Source of the DNA: Nocardioides nitrophenolicus
GTDB lineage: Bacteria; Actinomycetota; Actinomycetes; Propionibacteriales; Nocardioidaceae
Assembly: GCF_016907515.1 (NCBI RefSeq)
Contig: NZ_JAFBBY010000001.1
Coordinates: 5,394,001 to 5,458,000 of the forward strand
DNA: 64,000 nt
Direction of reading: 5' to 3'
Shown here: positions 27,521 to 38,854 of the stretch, in pieces
How positions within the stretch are numbered: position 1 is the stretch's first letter
Layout of the letters: the number at the start of each line of letters is the position of its first letter
The notes under the pieces: model-generated
The model's database searches: none
What the model was told of the DNA's origin: nothing
What the model saw: only the letters and a program-made list of their open reading frames with translations
Made by a program: the position numbers and the translations under genes

Positions 27521-28888
27521 ATGGCCAAGCCGACTCCGCTCAGCGGATTCCCCGAGCTCCTGCCCGCCCAGCGCTACGTCGAGCAGCAGGTCGTCGCGAC
27601 CCTGGCGCGCACCTTCGAGTTGCATGGGTTCGCCAACGTCGAGACCCGGGCCGTGGAGCCGCTCGACCAGCTGCTTCGCAAGGGCGACACCTCCAAGGAG
27701 GTCTACGTCCTGCGCCGGTTGCAGGCAGCCGTGGACGGCAGCGCGAGTGATCGTGACAAGGGCATCGGCCTCCACTTCGACCTGACCGTCCCGTTCGCCC
27801 GCTACGTGCTCGAGAACGCCGGCAGGCTGGAGTTCCCCTTCCGGCGCTACCAGATCCAGAAGGTGTGGCGCGGCGAGCGGCCCCAGGAGGGCCGCTTCCG
27901 GGAGTTCACCCAGGCCGACATCGACATCGTCGGGCGCGACGCCCTGCCCTTCCACCACGACGTCGAGGTGGCCCGGGTGATGCTCGAGGCGCTGTCGGGG
28001 CTGGACTTCCTGCCCGGCTTCCGGCTCCAGGTCAACAACCGCAAGCTGATCCAGGGCTTCTACGCCGGCCTGGGCCTCGACGAGCACGGCATCGACGAGG
28101 TGATGCGCCTGGTCGACAAGCTCGACAAGCTCGACCCGGCCAAGGTCCGCGAGCTGCTGCTCACCGAGGCCGGCGTCACCGAGGACCAGGCCGACAAGGC
28201 GCTCGCCCTGGCGACGATCCGGACCAGCGACGACTCCTTCGTCGCCCGGGTCCGCGTGCTCGGTGTCGAGAGCGAGCTGCTCGACGAGGGCCTCGACGAG
28301 CTCGCGACGCTGGTGCGCGCCTGCGCCCCCCTGGCGACGGGCCGCACCCGGATCGAGGCCGACCTCTCGATCGCCCGTGGCCTCGACTACTACACCGGCA
28401 CCGTCTTCGAGACCCGCCTCGACGGCTTCGAGTCGCTCGGCTCGATCTGCTCCGGCGGCCGGTACGACGCCCTCGCCTCCGACGGCCGCACGACGTACCC
28501 CGGCGTCGGCATCTCCCTCGGCCTGAGCCGTCTGCTCGTCCCGCTCGTCCAGCGCGGCGTACTGAGCGCCGACCGCTCGGTGCCGAGCGTGGTCGTCGTC
28601 GCGGTCACCGCCGAGGAGACCCGCGCCGAGGCCGACGCGGTCGCGACCGCGCTGCGCGCTCGCGGGATCCCGTGCGAGGTCGCACCCAGCGCGGCCAAGT
28701 TCGGCAAGCAGATCCGGCACGCCGAGCGTCGTGGCATCCCCTACGTCTGGTTCCCGGACCAGGGGGAGGTCAAGGACATCCGCGACGGGAACCAGGTCGC
28801 GGCGGACCCCGCGACCTGGCAGCCTCCTACCCAGGACCTGCGACCGCAGGTCGTCACCACCTCCACCTCTGAAGGGGAATCCTCGTGA
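27521..28888 (+). CDS. hisS: Histidyl-tRNA synthetase
   Basis: 455 residues. Class II core with motif 2 near [20 protein letters not shown], the HisA motif [14 protein letters not shown] and motif 3 around [11 protein letters not shown], then the C-terminal anticodon-binding domain. The N terminus lacks the RG(T/L)QD segment of the E. coli type and starts [14 protein letters not shown], as in a second HisRS group seen in some actinobacteria. The stop overlaps the aspS GTG by 4 nt. Confidence 0.96.
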   Translation: MAKPTPLSGFPELLPAQRYVEQQVVATLARTFELHGFANVETRAVEPLDQLLRKGDTSKEVYVLRRLQAAVDGSASDRDKGIGLHFDLTVPFARYVLENAGRLEFPFRRYQIQKVWRGERPQEGRFREFTQADIDIVGRDALPFHHDVEVARVMLEALSGLDFLPGFRLQVNNRKLIQGFYAGLGLDEHGIDEVMRLVDKLDKLDPAKVRELLLTEAGVTEDQADKALALATIRTSDDSFVARVRVLGVESELLDEGLDELATLVRACAPLATGRTRIEADLSIARGLDYYTGTVFETRLDGFESLGSICSGGRYDALASDGRTTYPGVGISLGLSRLLVPLVQRGVLSADRSVPSVVVVAVTAEETRAEADAVATALRARGIPCEVAPSAAKFGKQIRHAERRGIPYVWFPDQGEVKDIRDGNQVAADPATWQPPTQDLRPQVVTTSTSEGESS

Positions 28889-30660
28889 TCCGCACCCATG
28901 ACGCCGGCGCCCTCCGCGCCGAGAACGTCGGCCAGACCGTCACCCTCGCCGGGTGGGTGGCGAATCGGCGCGATCACGGCGGCGTGGCCTTCATCGACCT
29001 GCGCGAGGCCAGCGGCGTGGTCCAGGTGGTGATCCGCGACGAGGAGGTCGCCCACAGCCTCCGCTCGGAGTTCTGCCTCAAGGTCACCGGCGAGGTCGTC
29101 GCCCGCGGCGAGGGCCGCGAGAACCCCAACCTCCCCACCGGGGCGATCGAGGTCGTGGCCAGCGAGGTCGAGGTGCTCAGCGCCGCCGCGCCGCTGCCGT
29201 TCCCGATCAGCGACCACGTCGACGTGGGCGAGGAGGTGCGCCTCAAGCACCGCTACCTCGACCTGCGCCGCAGTGCTCCCGGCAACGCGATCCGGCTGCG
29301 CAGCCAGGTCAACAAGGCCGCGCGCGACGTGCTGGCCGGCCATGACTTCGTCGAGATCGAGACGCCGACGCTGACCCGCAGCACCCCCGAGGGCGCCCGC
29401 GACTTCCTGGTGCCGGCGCGCCTCCAGCCCGGCAGCTGGTACGCCCTGCCGCAGAGCCCCCAGCTGTTCAAGCAGCTGCTCATGGTCGCCGGCATGGAGC
29501 GCTACTACCAGATCGCCCGGTGCTACCGCGACGAGGACTTCCGCGCCGACCGGCAGCCCGAGTTCACCCAGCTCGACATCGAGATGAGCTTCGTGACCCA
29601 GGATGACGTGATCGCCCTGGGCGAGCAGATCGTCGCCGCCCTCTGGAAGCTGGTCGGCGTCGACGTCCCGCTGCCGCTGCCGCGGATGACGTACGCCGAG
29701 GCGATGGCCCGCTACGGCTCCGACAAGCCCGACCTGCGGATGGGCCTCGAGCTCGTCGAGTGCACCGACTACTTCAAGGACACCCCGTTCCGGGTCTTCC
29801 AGGCGCCGTACGTCGGCGCCGTGGTCATGCCCGGCGGCGCCAGCCAGCCCCGCAAGCAGCTCGACGCCTGGCAGGAGTGGGCCAAGCAGCGCGGTGCGAA
29901 GGGCCTGGCGTACGTCCTGGTCCAGGAGGACGGCGAGCTCGGCGGCCCGGTGGCCAAGAACATCACCGACGAGGAGAAGGCCGGCCTGGCCGCCCACGTC
30001 GGCGCGCAGCCCGGCGACTGCATCTTCTTCGCCGCCGGCGCGGTGAAGGCCAGCCGGGCCCTGCTCGGTGCCGCTCGGCTCGAGATCGGCCGGCGCGGCG
30101 GGCTGCTCGACGAGAGCGCCTGGAGCTTCCTCTGGGTCGTCGACGCGCCGCTGTTCGAGCCGGCCGACGAGGCCACCGCGGCCGGTGACGTCGCGGTCGG
30201 CGGGGGAGCGTGGACCGCCGTCCACCACGCCTTCACCAGCCCCCAGGACCTCGAGGGCTTCGACCAGGACCCGGGCAACGCCCTGGCCTGGGCCTACGAC
30301 ATCGTCTGCAACGGCAACGAGATCGGCGGCGGATCGATCCGTATCCACCGCGAGGACATCCAGAAGCGGGTCTTCGAGGTGATGGGGATCGGCGAGGCCG
30401 AGGCGGAGGAGAAGTTCGGCTTCCTGCTCGAGGCGTTCAAGTACGGCGCGCCCCCGCACGGCGGCATCGCGTTCGGCTGGGACCGCGTGGTCGCGCTGCT
30501 GGCCGGCACCGACTCCATCCGCGACGTGATCGCGTTCCCGAAGACCGGGGGCGGCTACGACCCGCTGACGGCCGCGCCCGCGCCGATCACGCCGGAGCAG
30601 CGCAAGGAGGCGGGCGTGGACGCCCGCCCGGCGGAGCCGACTGAGCGACTGAGCGACTGA
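28885..30660 (+). CDS. aspS: Aspartyl-tRNA synthetase (bacterial, probably non-discriminating)
   Basis: 591 residues. N-terminal OB anticodon-binding domain ([21 protein letters not shown]), the class II core with the GAD insertion domain, motif 2 around [20 protein letters not shown] and motif 3 [15 protein letters not shown]. The start GTG overlaps hisS. Many actinobacterial enzymes also charge tRNA-Asn and depend on GatCAB; I infer this only from the lineage. The last codons and the stop lie in an 8-bp tandem repeat. Confidence 0.96.
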   Translation: MIRTHDAGALRAENVGQTVTLAGWVANRRDHGGVAFIDLREASGVVQVVIRDEEVAHSLRSEFCLKVTGEVVARGEGRENPNLPTGAIEVVASEVEVLSAAAPLPFPISDHVDVGEEVRLKHRYLDLRRSAPGNAIRLRSQVNKAARDVLAGHDFVEIETPTLTRSTPEGARDFLVPARLQPGSWYALPQSPQLFKQLLMVAGMERYYQIARCYRDEDFRADRQPEFTQLDIEMSFVTQDDVIALGEQIVAALWKLVGVDVPLPLPRMTYAEAMARYGSDKPDLRMGLELVECTDYFKDTPFRVFQAPYVGAVVMPGGASQPRKQLDAWQEWAKQRGAKGLAYVLVQEDGELGGPVAKNITDEEKAGLAAHVGAQPGDCIFFAAGAVKASRALLGAARLEIGRRGGLLDESAWSFLWVVDAPLFEPADEATAAGDVAVGGGAWTAVHHAFTSPQDLEGFDQDPGNALAWAYDIVCNGNEIGGGSIRIHREDIQKRVFEVMGIGEAEAEEKFGFLLEAFKYGAPPHGGIAFGWDRVVALLAGTDSIRDVIAFPKTGGGYDPLTAAPAPITPEQRKEAGVDARPAEPTERLSD

Positions 30661-30678
30661 GCGACTGAGCGACTGAGC
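30639..30678 (+). repeat. Five tandem copies of GACTGAGC across the aspS stop
   Basis: Five perfect 8-bp units run from inside the last aspS codons past the stop. Because 8 is not a multiple of 3, gain or loss of units alters which frame meets TGA and so changes the last few residues. Confidence 0.9.
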
Positions 30679-30711
30679 GCGGCCCGGCCCCGGACGAAGG
30701 GGCCGGGCCGC
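30679..30711 (+). terminator. Strong hairpin after aspS
   Basis: Perfect 13-bp GC stem (30679-30691 with 30699-30711) and a 7-nt loop, 18 nt after the stop. There is no U-tract, which is usual for high-GC actinobacteria. Confidence 0.75.
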
Positions 30712-30802
30712 GGCTCGTTGGCCCCGGGCGTCGATCACGGACGTCGGCACGCCGTAGACACCGGGAAGGACGACCGTAGGAGGACACCCACGGCGAAGGA
30801 AA

Positions 30803-30836
30803 GTCCGGCGGTGGGGCCGTTGCGCCGGACGGTTTT
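30803..30836 (+). terminator. Hairpin with T-run in the aspS-ABC transporter gap
   Basis: An 8-bp stem GTCCGGCG/CGCCGGAC encloses a 12-nt loop and is followed by GGTTTT. It may be a second terminator for aspS or part of a leader for the transporter operon. The rest of 30712-30964 holds no gene I can support; TTGACG (30877) and TAGTGT (30896) are only 13 nt apart, too close for a standard promoter. Confidence 0.4.
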
Positions 30837-30964
30837 CCGGTGGCCGAGACCAAACCGTTACCGCGCCGCTATCGCCTTGACGCACCGGGTGCGCCTAGTG
30901 TCACGGACGGCGCGTGGCCAGAGTGGCCCGCGTCGCATCCGTGACTCACGGCGACGAGGTGAAG

Positions 30965-31990
30965 ATGACGATCCCGGGCTCCGAACTGGAGATCCACGAG
31001 ACTGACGCCCCGATCGAGGACGACTCGGTCGTCTCGGTGGCCGGCCGGTCCCCGACCCAGCTGGCCATCGCCCGGTTCCGGGCCGACCGGCTCTCGATGA
31101 TCTCGTTCGTGCTGTCGGTGTTCATCCTTCTCTGCGCGATCGCGGCCCCGATCCTGGTGGCGATGGGCGTCCTGGCGCCCAACGAGCAGCACCAGGACCT
31201 GCTCTCGGCCGACGGCATCGCGCCCGAGGGCGCCTTCGGCGGCGTCTCGTGGAGCCACCCGTTCGGCGTCGACCCCGGCCTGGGGCGGGACCTGCTGTCC
31301 CGGTTGCTCCTCGCGATCACCTCGTCGCTGACGATCGCGCTGACCGGCACCATTCTGACCGTGATCATCGGCTCCGTGCTCGGCATCGTCGCCGGCTTCA
31401 CCGGTGGCTTCGTGGACGCGGTCGTCGGCCGGATCATCGACCTGACGCTCTCCTTCCCGCAGACCCTGATGCTGCTGGCGCTGTCCGGGCCGGTGGTCCT
31501 GATGTTCCGCAAGCAGATCTCCGACTTCCCGGGCCTCGGGTTCTTCGAGAACGCCGACCTGGCCAACGGCTTCTTCGTGATCCTGATCCTGGCCGCGTTC
31601 GGCTGGCCCCCGGTGGCCCGTGTGGTCCGCGGCCAGGTGCTGTCGATCCGTGAGCGGGAGTTCATCGAGGCGGCGCGGCTGCTGGGCGCCTCGCGGCGCC
31701 GGCTGTACTTCAAGGAGGTGCTCCCGAATGTGTGGGCACCGGTCCTGGTCTACGTCACGCTGCTGGTTCCGGCGTACATCTCCGCCGAGGCGGCGTTCAA
31801 CTTCCTCGGCGTCGGCATCAAGCCGCCGACCCCCACGCTGGGCAACATCCTCGCCGACTCGGTGAGCTTCACCAGCGCCGACCCGACGTACTTCTTCCTG
31901 CCCGGCATCCTGCTCGCGCTGATCGTCGTGGCCTTCAACCTCGTCGGCGACGGCGCGCGCGACGCGCTCGACCCGAAGTCGCACCGATAA
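30965..31990 (+). CDS. Peptide ABC transporter permease, DppC/OppC type
   Basis: 341 residues from the ATG at 30965, which has GAGG 5 nt upstream; a GTG 17 codons earlier (30914) is in frame but lacks a good site. A polar N-terminal tail, then six membrane helices; the EAA loop that contacts the ATPases is clear (FIEAARLLGASRRRLYFKEVLPN). OppC-type permeases carry an extracellular loop after helix 1, seen here (SHPFGVDPGLGRDLLSR). First gene of the five-gene importer; unusually the C-type permease is first. Confidence 0.93.
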   Translation: MTIPGSELEIHETDAPIEDDSVVSVAGRSPTQLAIARFRADRLSMISFVLSVFILLCAIAAPILVAMGVLAPNEQHQDLLSADGIAPEGAFGGVSWSHPFGVDPGLGRDLLSRLLLAITSSLTIALTGTILTVIIGSVLGIVAGFTGGFVDAVVGRIIDLTLSFPQTLMLLALSGPVVLMFRKQISDFPGLGFFENADLANGFFVILILAAFGWPPVARVVRGQVLSIREREFIEAARLLGASRRRLYFKEVLPNVWAPVLVYVTLLVPAYISAEAAFNFLGVGIKPPTPTLGNILADSVSFTSADPTYFFLPGILLALIVVAFNLVGDGARDALDPKSHR

Positions 31991-32051
31991 CAGCATCGAC
32001 CCACCCAGACCCCAGTACTCCGTCGCCACAAGGGGACCCGGAGCACTGCGG

Positions 32052-32069
32052 CGCCGGCCCGGGCCGGCG
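32052..32069 (+). promoter_or_regulatory. Perfect 18-bp palindrome before the binding-protein gene
   Basis: CGCCGGCCC meets its exact complement without a loop, between the permease stop and the AAGGAGATAG ribosome-binding site of the binding-protein gene. It could be an mRNA hairpin that protects the downstream message or a protein-binding site. Confidence 0.45.
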
Positions 32070-32094
32070 TCACTACCGAAAAGGAGATAGTTGG

Positions 32095-33837
32095 ATGGCC
32101 CTCAAGAAGCCATTGGCCGCCGTGGCCGCCACGGCGCTCGCGGCGACACTCGCCGCCTGCGGTGGCGGCAGCGACGACGGCGACAACAACAGCGGCAGCA
32201 GCGGCGGGAAGGCCGAGAAGGGCGGCAACGCCATCTTCCTGGTCGGCGTCCGCAACGTCGAGCACTGGGACCCCCAGCGCATGTACATCGGTCGTGACCT
32301 CAACAACTCGGGCCGGCTGTTCTACCGCAGCCTCGTGGCGCTGCCCGCGTCCAACGACCCGGTCGAGGGCACCACGCCGATCGCCGACCTCGCCACCGAC
32401 ACCGGCACCACCACCGACGGTGGCAAGTCCTGGAGCTTCACCGTCAAGGACGGCGTGAAGTGGGAGGACGGCAAGGACATCACGTGTGAGGACTTCAAGT
32501 ACGGCGCGTCGCGCAACTTCGCGACCGACGTGATCATCGGCGGTCCCGCCAACTACCTGTTCACCTACCTCGACATCCCCACCGGTGACGACGACCTGCC
32601 GGCCTACAAGGGCCCGTACACCAAGAAGGGCCAGGAGCTCTTCGACAAGGCCGTCACCTGCGACGGGAAGACGATCACCTACCGGTTCAAGAAGGCGTGG
32701 CCGGACTTCCCGCTGTCGATCGCGCAGCTGCGCTACATGGACCCGTACCGCGAGGACCTCGACAAGGGCGACGCGAACAACTTCGCGATCATCTCCAACG
32801 GTCCCTACAAGCTCGACGGCGCCTGGAAGGAGGGCACCGGCGGCAAGTTCGTCCGCAACGAGAACTGGGACGCGTCGAGCGACCCGATCCGCAAGGCCTT
32901 CCCCGACACCTGGGACTTCCGCGAGGGTGACACCGACGAGGCCATCTACGAGCAGCTGCTCGCCGACTCCGGTGACGCGCAGTACGCCGTGACCGAGCGT
33001 CGTCTGCCGCCGGCCCTGTTCAGCCGCAAGGACGAGGCGGGCGACCGCTACACGCAGGTCGAGTCGCCGTACGTCGACTACGTGCTGCCGAACTTCAACT
33101 CCGAGGTCTTCAAGGACGCGAACTGCCGCGAGGCGCTGAAGCTCGCGACCGACCGCGCTGCCTGGATCAAGGCCGGCGGTGGCCCCGAGTACTTCACGGC
33201 CGCCGACTCGGTCATCAACCCGAGCGTGCCCGGCTACGCGCCCAACCCGGCCTTCGACGCCATGGGCGAGTCCGGCGACCCCGAGGCCGCCAAGGCCGCG
33301 CTCGACAAGTGCGCCGCGCCGAAGCCGGTGAAGATCAAGTTCACCTACTCCGGTGGCACGCCCACCTCCGACAAGCAGGCCTCCGCGCTGAAGGCCGGCT
33401 GGGACAAGGCCGGCTTCGAGACCGAGCTGGACCCGCTGGAGGACACCTACTACTCCGTGATCCAGAAGCCGGACGCCGACTTCGACGTCACCTGGGGTGG
33501 TTGGGGTGCTGACTGGTCCTCCGCCGGCACCGTCATCCCGCCGCTGTTCGACAGCCGGATCAACCTGACCGGTGACTCGAACGGCAACGACTACGGCAAC
33601 TACAAGGGTGGCCCCGAGGTCAACCAGATGATCGACGACGCCTACGCCGAGCCCGACCTCGACGCGGCGGCGGACAAGTGGACCGCCGTCGACGCCAAGC
33701 TGGGCCAGGACGTCGCGTACATCCCGCTGGAGATCACGATCTTCAACTTCCTCCACGGAGGAAAGATCACCGGCTACGCCAACAACGTCTCGGTGAACGG
33801 CTACGCCGACCTCGCCGTGATCGGCGTGGAGAAGTGA
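32095..33837 (+). CDS. Peptide ABC transporter substrate-binding lipoprotein
   Basis: 580 residues from the ATG at 32095, preceded by a very good AAGGAGATAG. The lipobox ATLAAC gives Cys22 as the lipidated residue, followed by a Ser/Asp/Gly-rich tether. The rest is the family 5 (DppA/OppA) fold, with the entry pattern around WSFTVKDGVKWEDG and many acidic surface residues. It delivers peptides or similar ligands to the neighbouring permeases; the ligand is not predictable. It is placed between the two permease genes and has a strong hairpin after it, which should give it higher transcript levels. Confidence 0.94.
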   Translation: MALKKPLAAVAATALAATLAACGGGSDDGDNNSGSSGGKAEKGGNAIFLVGVRNVEHWDPQRMYIGRDLNNSGRLFYRSLVALPASNDPVEGTTPIADLATDTGTTTDGGKSWSFTVKDGVKWEDGKDITCEDFKYGASRNFATDVIIGGPANYLFTYLDIPTGDDDLPAYKGPYTKKGQELFDKAVTCDGKTITYRFKKAWPDFPLSIAQLRYMDPYREDLDKGDANNFAIISNGPYKLDGAWKEGTGGKFVRNENWDASSDPIRKAFPDTWDFREGDTDEAIYEQLLADSGDAQYAVTERRLPPALFSRKDEAGDRYTQVESPYVDYVLPNFNSEVFKDANCREALKLATDRAAWIKAGGGPEYFTAADSVINPSVPGYAPNPAFDAMGESGDPEAAKAALDKCAAPKPVKIKFTYSGGTPTSDKQASALKAGWDKAGFETELDPLEDTYYSVIQKPDADFDVTWGGWGADWSSAGTVIPPLFDSRINLTGDSNGNDYGNYKGGPEVNQMIDDAYAEPDLDAAADKWTAVDAKLGQDVAYIPLEITIFNFLHGGKITGYANNVSVNGYADLAVIGVEK

Positions 33838-33854
33838 TTCTCCGCTAACCACGA

Positions 33855-33893
33855 GACAGTCGGGGGTCGCCCCCAGGGCGGCCCCCGACTGTC
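33855..33893 (+). terminator. 18-bp-stem hairpin after the binding-protein gene
   Basis: Arms 33855-33872 and 33876-33893 pair at 17 of 18 positions, the exception being a G-U wobble, with a 3-nt loop. It lies 18 nt after the stop, inside the operon, so it probably acts as a partial terminator or 3'-end stabiliser that keeps the binding-protein message above that of the downstream genes. Confidence 0.75.
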
Positions 33894-33932
33894 GGTGCCC
33901 ACCGGCCCGCTCCTCCCACCCTGAGGTCATCT

Positions 33933-34949
33933 GTGCTCGCGTACGTCATCCGCCGGCTCTTCGCCGGCGTGATCATGCTCATCGTGATGAGCATCGTCAC
34001 CTTCGCCCTGTTCTTCGCCTCTCCGATCGACGAGGCGTCCTTCATCTGCGGCAAGAACTGCTCGGCCGCCCAGAAGAAGCAGACCTCCGCCGCGATGGGC
34101 TACGACGATCCGTTCGCCGAGCAGTGGTGGAAGTTCGCCAAGGGCGTCGTCCAGGGCCGTGACTACCCCGACGACCCGAAGCTGCGCGAGACCGCGCCCG
34201 ACACCATCGTCCACTGCGACGCACCCTGCCTGGGCTACTCCCGCGAGCGCGGCGACACCGTCACCAACCTGATCAAGGACACCTTCCCGGTCTCCTTCTC
34301 GCTCGCCATCTCCGCCTTCGTCCTGTGGATGGTCGGCGGCGTCCTGCTCGGTGTCACGGCGGCCCTGAAGAAGGGCTCCATCATCGACCGCGGACTGGTC
34401 GGCCTGTCCCTGATCGCCTATGCCTTCCCGACGTTCTTCGTCGGCCTCGTGCTCTACAAGTTCGTCGCCATCAAGTGGGGGCTGACCGAGATCCCCCACT
34501 ACACCTCGATCGCCGACGGCGGAATCGGTGGCTGGCTGTCCGGCCTGACCCTGCCCGCGATCACCCTGGCCGTGTTCTTCATGGCCGCCTACGTCCGCAT
34601 GACGCGGTCGTACGTGATCGAGTCCTTCCAGGAGGACTACGTGCGCACCGCCCGGTCCAAGGGACTGCCCGAGCGCACGGTCACCTACAAGCACGCCCTG
34701 CGGGCCGCACTGACCCCGATCGTCACCATGGCCGGCCTCGACTTCGCCGGCCTGATGGGCGGCGCGATCATCACCGAGTCGGTCTTCAACTACCCCGGCA
34801 TGGGCAAGCTGGCCGTGCGCGCCAGCTCGGACTTCGACCTGCCGACCACCGTCGGCCTGGTCGTCCTGCTGGCCGCCTTCGTCATCCTCGCCAACATCAT
34901 CGTGGACCTGTTGTACGCCGTCATCGACCCGCGCGTGCGGCTGGGCTGA
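33933..34949 (+). CDS. Peptide ABC transporter permease, DppB/OppB type
   Basis: 338 residues, GTG start. Starts LAYVIRRLFAGVIMLIVMSI and ends VDLLYAVIDPRVRLG, both typical of OppB. The EAA loop is EDYVRTARSKGLPERTVTYKHALR. The first external loop is long (about residues 30-105) and holds four Cys (FICGKNCSAA and VHCDAPC), which may form disulfides. Pairs with the OppC-type permease. Confidence 0.93.
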   Translation: MLAYVIRRLFAGVIMLIVMSIVTFALFFASPIDEASFICGKNCSAAQKKQTSAAMGYDDPFAEQWWKFAKGVVQGRDYPDDPKLRETAPDTIVHCDAPCLGYSRERGDTVTNLIKDTFPVSFSLAISAFVLWMVGGVLLGVTAALKKGSIIDRGLVGLSLIAYAFPTFFVGLVLYKFVAIKWGLTEIPHYTSIADGGIGGWLSGLTLPAITLAVFFMAAYVRMTRSYVIESFQEDYVRTARSKGLPERTVTYKHALRAALTPIVTMAGLDFAGLMGGAIITESVFNYPGMGKLAVRASSDFDLPTTVGLVVLLAAFVILANIIVDLLYAVIDPRVRLG

Positions 34950-34963
34950 GAGGAACCTCCCGA

Positions 34964-36054
34964 ATGTCCACCACCTCCCCGTCCGCCACCACCACGAGCG
35001 CCACGGGCACCGGCCCGCTGCTGTCGGTGCGTGAGCTGCAGGTCCACTTCCCGACCCAGGACGGCCTGGTCAAGGCAGTCAACGGGCTCACCTTCGACCT
35101 CGACCGCGGCAAGACGCTCGGCATCGTCGGCGAGTCGGGCTCCGGCAAGTCGGTGTCGAGCATGGCGATCATGGGCCTGCACCGCGGCACCAACGCCCAG
35201 CTGAGCGGCGAGATCGTCCTCGACGGCGTCAACCTCCTCGACATCAGTGCGGAGGAGATGCGCAAGAAGCGCGGCCGCGAGGTCTCGATGATCTTCCAGG
35301 ACCCGCTGTCGGCGATGCACCCCTACTACACCGTCGGCAACCAGATCGCCGAGGCGTACAAGGTGCACCACGACGTGTCCCGCAAGATCGCCAAGCAGCG
35401 CGCGATCGAGATGCTCGACCGGGTCGGCATCCCCAACCCCGACAAGCGGGTCAACGACTACCCCCACCAGTTCTCCGGCGGCATGCGGCAGCGCGCGATG
35501 ATCGCCATGGGGCTGATCAACGACCCCAACCTGCTGATCGCCGACGAGCCGACCACCGCGCTCGACGTGACGGTGCAGGCCCAGATCCTCGACCTGCTGC
35601 AGGACCTGCAGCGGGAGTTCAACTCGGCGATCATCATCATCACCCACGACCTCGGCGTGGTGGCGGAGATGGCCGACGACGTGCTGGTGATGTACGCCGG
35701 CCGCGCAGTCGAGCACGGCCCGTGCAAGGAGATCCTCACGCACCCGGAGATGCCCTACACCTGGGGCCTCCTCTCCAGCGTCCCGGACCTGACCGGCGAC
35801 ACCGAGGCCCGGCTGATCCCGATCCCCGGCAACCCGCCGAGCCTGCTCAACCCGCCGACCGGGTGCGCCTTCCACCCGCGGTGCCCCCACCGCGACAAGG
35901 TGCCCGGCGACCTGTGCCGCACCGAGCTGCCGCTGCTCGTGCCCGGCCAGCGCGGGGCGCACCACACCAAGCGCTGCCACCTGCCCAACCCCGACGCGAT
36001 CTACGCGGCCGAGGTGCTCCCGGTCATCGCGCCGGACCTGGCCGAGGAGCTGTG

Positions 36055-36055
<1 letters not shown>
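34964..36055 (+). CDS. Peptide ABC transporter ATP-binding protein, DppD/OppD type
   Basis: 363 residues. Walker A GESGSGKS, signature FSGGMRQRAMIA, Walker B LLIADEPTTALD, H-loop ITHD, and the C-terminal oligopeptide domain with the GCAFHPRCPHRD Cys cluster, which in relatives binds an Fe-S cluster or metal. A Thr/Ser-rich N-terminal tail of about 20 residues is extra. The stop overlaps the next ATPase by 1 nt. Confidence 0.95.
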
Positions 36056-37248
<1,193 letters not shown>

Positions 37249-37275
37249 GCGAGTCTCGCGGTCGGTCTGTTCCGG

Positions 37276-37430
37276 CGACCCGGCTCGAAGTGGCCCCGAT
37301 TTCGCGCCGACCCGGCAGAAGATGACCTCGCACGAGGCCACTTTCTGCCGGGTCGGCGCGTTCGGCGAGCCACCTTCTGCCGGGTCGGCGCGTTCGGGGA
37401 GCTACTTTCTGCCGGGTCGGCGCGTTCGGG
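37276..37430. repeat. 32-bp tandem repeats with inverted copies
   Basis: Three direct units with an exact 32-bp period (cores starting at 37343, 37375 and 37407, sharing TTCTGCCGGGTCGG) follow two inverted copies (37276-37295, partly diverged, and 37303-37320). The arms 37303-37320 and 37343-37360 pair perfectly over 18 bp, so transcripts would form a hairpin between the importer operon and rarA. There is no gene in this gap. Confidence 0.85.
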
Positions 37431-37446
37431 TGTCGACGTCGCTGAC

Positions 37447-37452
37447 TAGGCT
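37447..37452 (+). promoter_or_regulatory. -10 box (TAGGCT), leaderless promoter of rarA
   Basis: TAGGCT is followed by 8 nt and the GTG at 37461. The in-frame TTG at 37452 overlaps the box itself, so the GTG is the better start. Confidence 0.5.
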
Positions 37453-37460
37453 TGCTCATC

Positions 37461-38843
37461 GTGGATGACGAGCCCCAGCTGTTCGACACCCCGGGCTCGG
37501 CGGCCGGCTTCGGTGCGGGGAGCTCGGGCGGCTCGCTGGCCGACGCCACGCACTCCTCGGCGCCGCTGGCGGTGCGGATGCGTCCGCGCACGCTCGAGGA
37601 GCTGGTCGGCCAGGAGCAGCTGCGGGCCCCGGGCTCGCCGCTGCGGCAGCTGGTCGAGGGGGACCAGTCGTTGTCGCTCCTGCTGTGGGGGCCGCCCGGC
37701 ACGGGCAAGACCACCATCGCCTCGATCATCAGCCAGCAGACCGGTCGGCGCTTCGTCGAGGTCTCGGCGGTGTCCGCCGGGGTCAAGGAGGTGCGGGCCG
37801 CGATCGACTCCGCGCGCCGCCAGCTGGTGGCGACGGGCGAGGAGACCGTCCTCTTCGTCGACGAGGTGCACCGGTTCAGCAAGGCCCAGCAGGACGCGCT
37901 GCTGCCGGGCGTCGAGAACCGGTGGGTGACGCTGGTCGCGGCGACCACCGAGAACCCGTCGTTCAGCGTGATCTCGCCGCTGCTCTCCCGCAGCCTGCTG
38001 CTGCGGCTGCAGTCGCTGACCGACGACGACATCGCGGCGGTGCTCGACCTGGCCGTGGCCGACGAGCGGGGGCTCGACGGCGAGCTGGTGCTCGAGGACG
38101 CCGCCCGCGACCACATCGTGCGCCTCGCCGGGGGCGACGCCCGGCGTTCGCTGACCTATCTGGAGGCCGCGGCGGGCGCCGCCCGCAGCAAGGGCAGCCG
38201 CACCATCGACGTCGAGACCGCCGAGACGGCGGCCGACCAGGCGGCGGTGCGCTACGACCGCGACGGCGACCAGCACTACGACGTGGTGAGCGCCTTCATC
38301 AAGTCGGTGCGCGGCTCCGACGCCGACGCCGCGCTGCACTATCTCGCCCGGATGATCGAGGCGGGGGAGGACCCCCGCTTCATCGCCCGCCGGCTGATGA
38401 TCCTCGCCAGCGAGGACATCGGTCTGGCGGACCCCACCGCGCTGAGCACCGCCGTGGCCGCCGCGCAGACGGTGCAGCTGATCGGCATGCCCGAGGCCCA
38501 GCTGACCTTGGCCCACGCGACCATCGCGCTGGCGGTGGCGCCGAAGTCCAATGCCGTCACCACCGCGATCTTCGAGGCGATCGGCGACGTCCGGGCCGGC
38601 AAGATCGGCCAGGTGCCGCCCCATCTGCGCGACGCCCACTACGCCGGTGCGAAGTCGCTGGGCCACGGACAGGGCTACGTCTACAGCCACGACGCGCCCT
38701 ACGGCGTCGCCGAGCAGCAGTACGCGCCCGACGTGGTCCTGGACGCGGCCTACTACCGGCCGACCGAGCTCGGCGCCGAGGCCGCGGTCAAGCAGCGGTG
38801 GGAGCGGGTACGCCGGATCATCCGTGGGCGGGCGAGCAAGTAG
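37461..38843 (+). CDS. rarA: Replication-associated recombination protein A (RarA/MgsA)
   Basis: 460 residues. AAA+ ATPase of the clamp-loader group: Walker [11 protein letters not shown], Walker B LFVDEVHR, sensor 1 ATTENPSF, followed by the MgsA C-terminal tetramerisation domain ([25 protein letters not shown] and [16 protein letters not shown]). It acts at stalled replication forks. Position near alaS and ruvX matches the mycobacterial block. Leaderless-type promoter directly upstream. Confidence 0.95.
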   Translation: MDDEPQLFDTPGSAAGFGAGSSGGSLADATHSSAPLAVRMRPRTLEELVGQEQLRAPGSPLRQLVEGDQSLSLLLWGPPGTGKTTIASIISQQTGRRFVEVSAVSAGVKEVRAAIDSARRQLVATGEETVLFVDEVHRFSKAQQDALLPGVENRWVTLVAATTENPSFSVISPLLSRSLLLRLQSLTDDDIAAVLDLAVADERGLDGELVLEDAARDHIVRLAGGDARRSLTYLEAAAGAARSKGSRTIDVETAETAADQAAVRYDRDGDQHYDVVSAFIKSVRGSDADAALHYLARMIEAGEDPRFIARRLMILASEDIGLADPTALSTAVAAAQTVQLIGMPEAQLTLAHATIALAVAPKSNAVTTAIFEAIGDVRAGKIGQVPPHLRDAHYAGAKSLGHGQGYVYSHDAPYGVAEQQYAPDVVLDAAYYRPTELGAEAAVKQRWERVRRIIRGRASK

Positions 38844-38846
38844 GCT
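38841..38846 (+). promoter_or_regulatory. -10 box (TAGGCT) overlapping the rarA stop
   Basis: The rarA stop TAG is the first half of TAGGCT; 8 nt later comes the GTG at 38855. The arrangement nearly copies the rarA promoter itself (TAGGCTTGCTC-TC-GTG in both). Confidence 0.5.
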
Positions 38847-38854
38847 TGCTCGTC

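Noticed and set aside
30877..30901. TTGACG...TAGTGT as sigma-70-type promoter of the importer
   Set aside because: The spacing is 13 nt, well short of the usual 16-19, so I do not call it.
30712..30964. Riboswitch or T-box in the leader of the importer
   Set aside because: Apart from one 8-bp hairpin with a T-run I see no conserved riboswitch core or tRNA-specifier arrangement.
37338..37430. 32-bp repeats as a CRISPR array
   Set aside because: The repeats abut without spacers and no cas genes are present.
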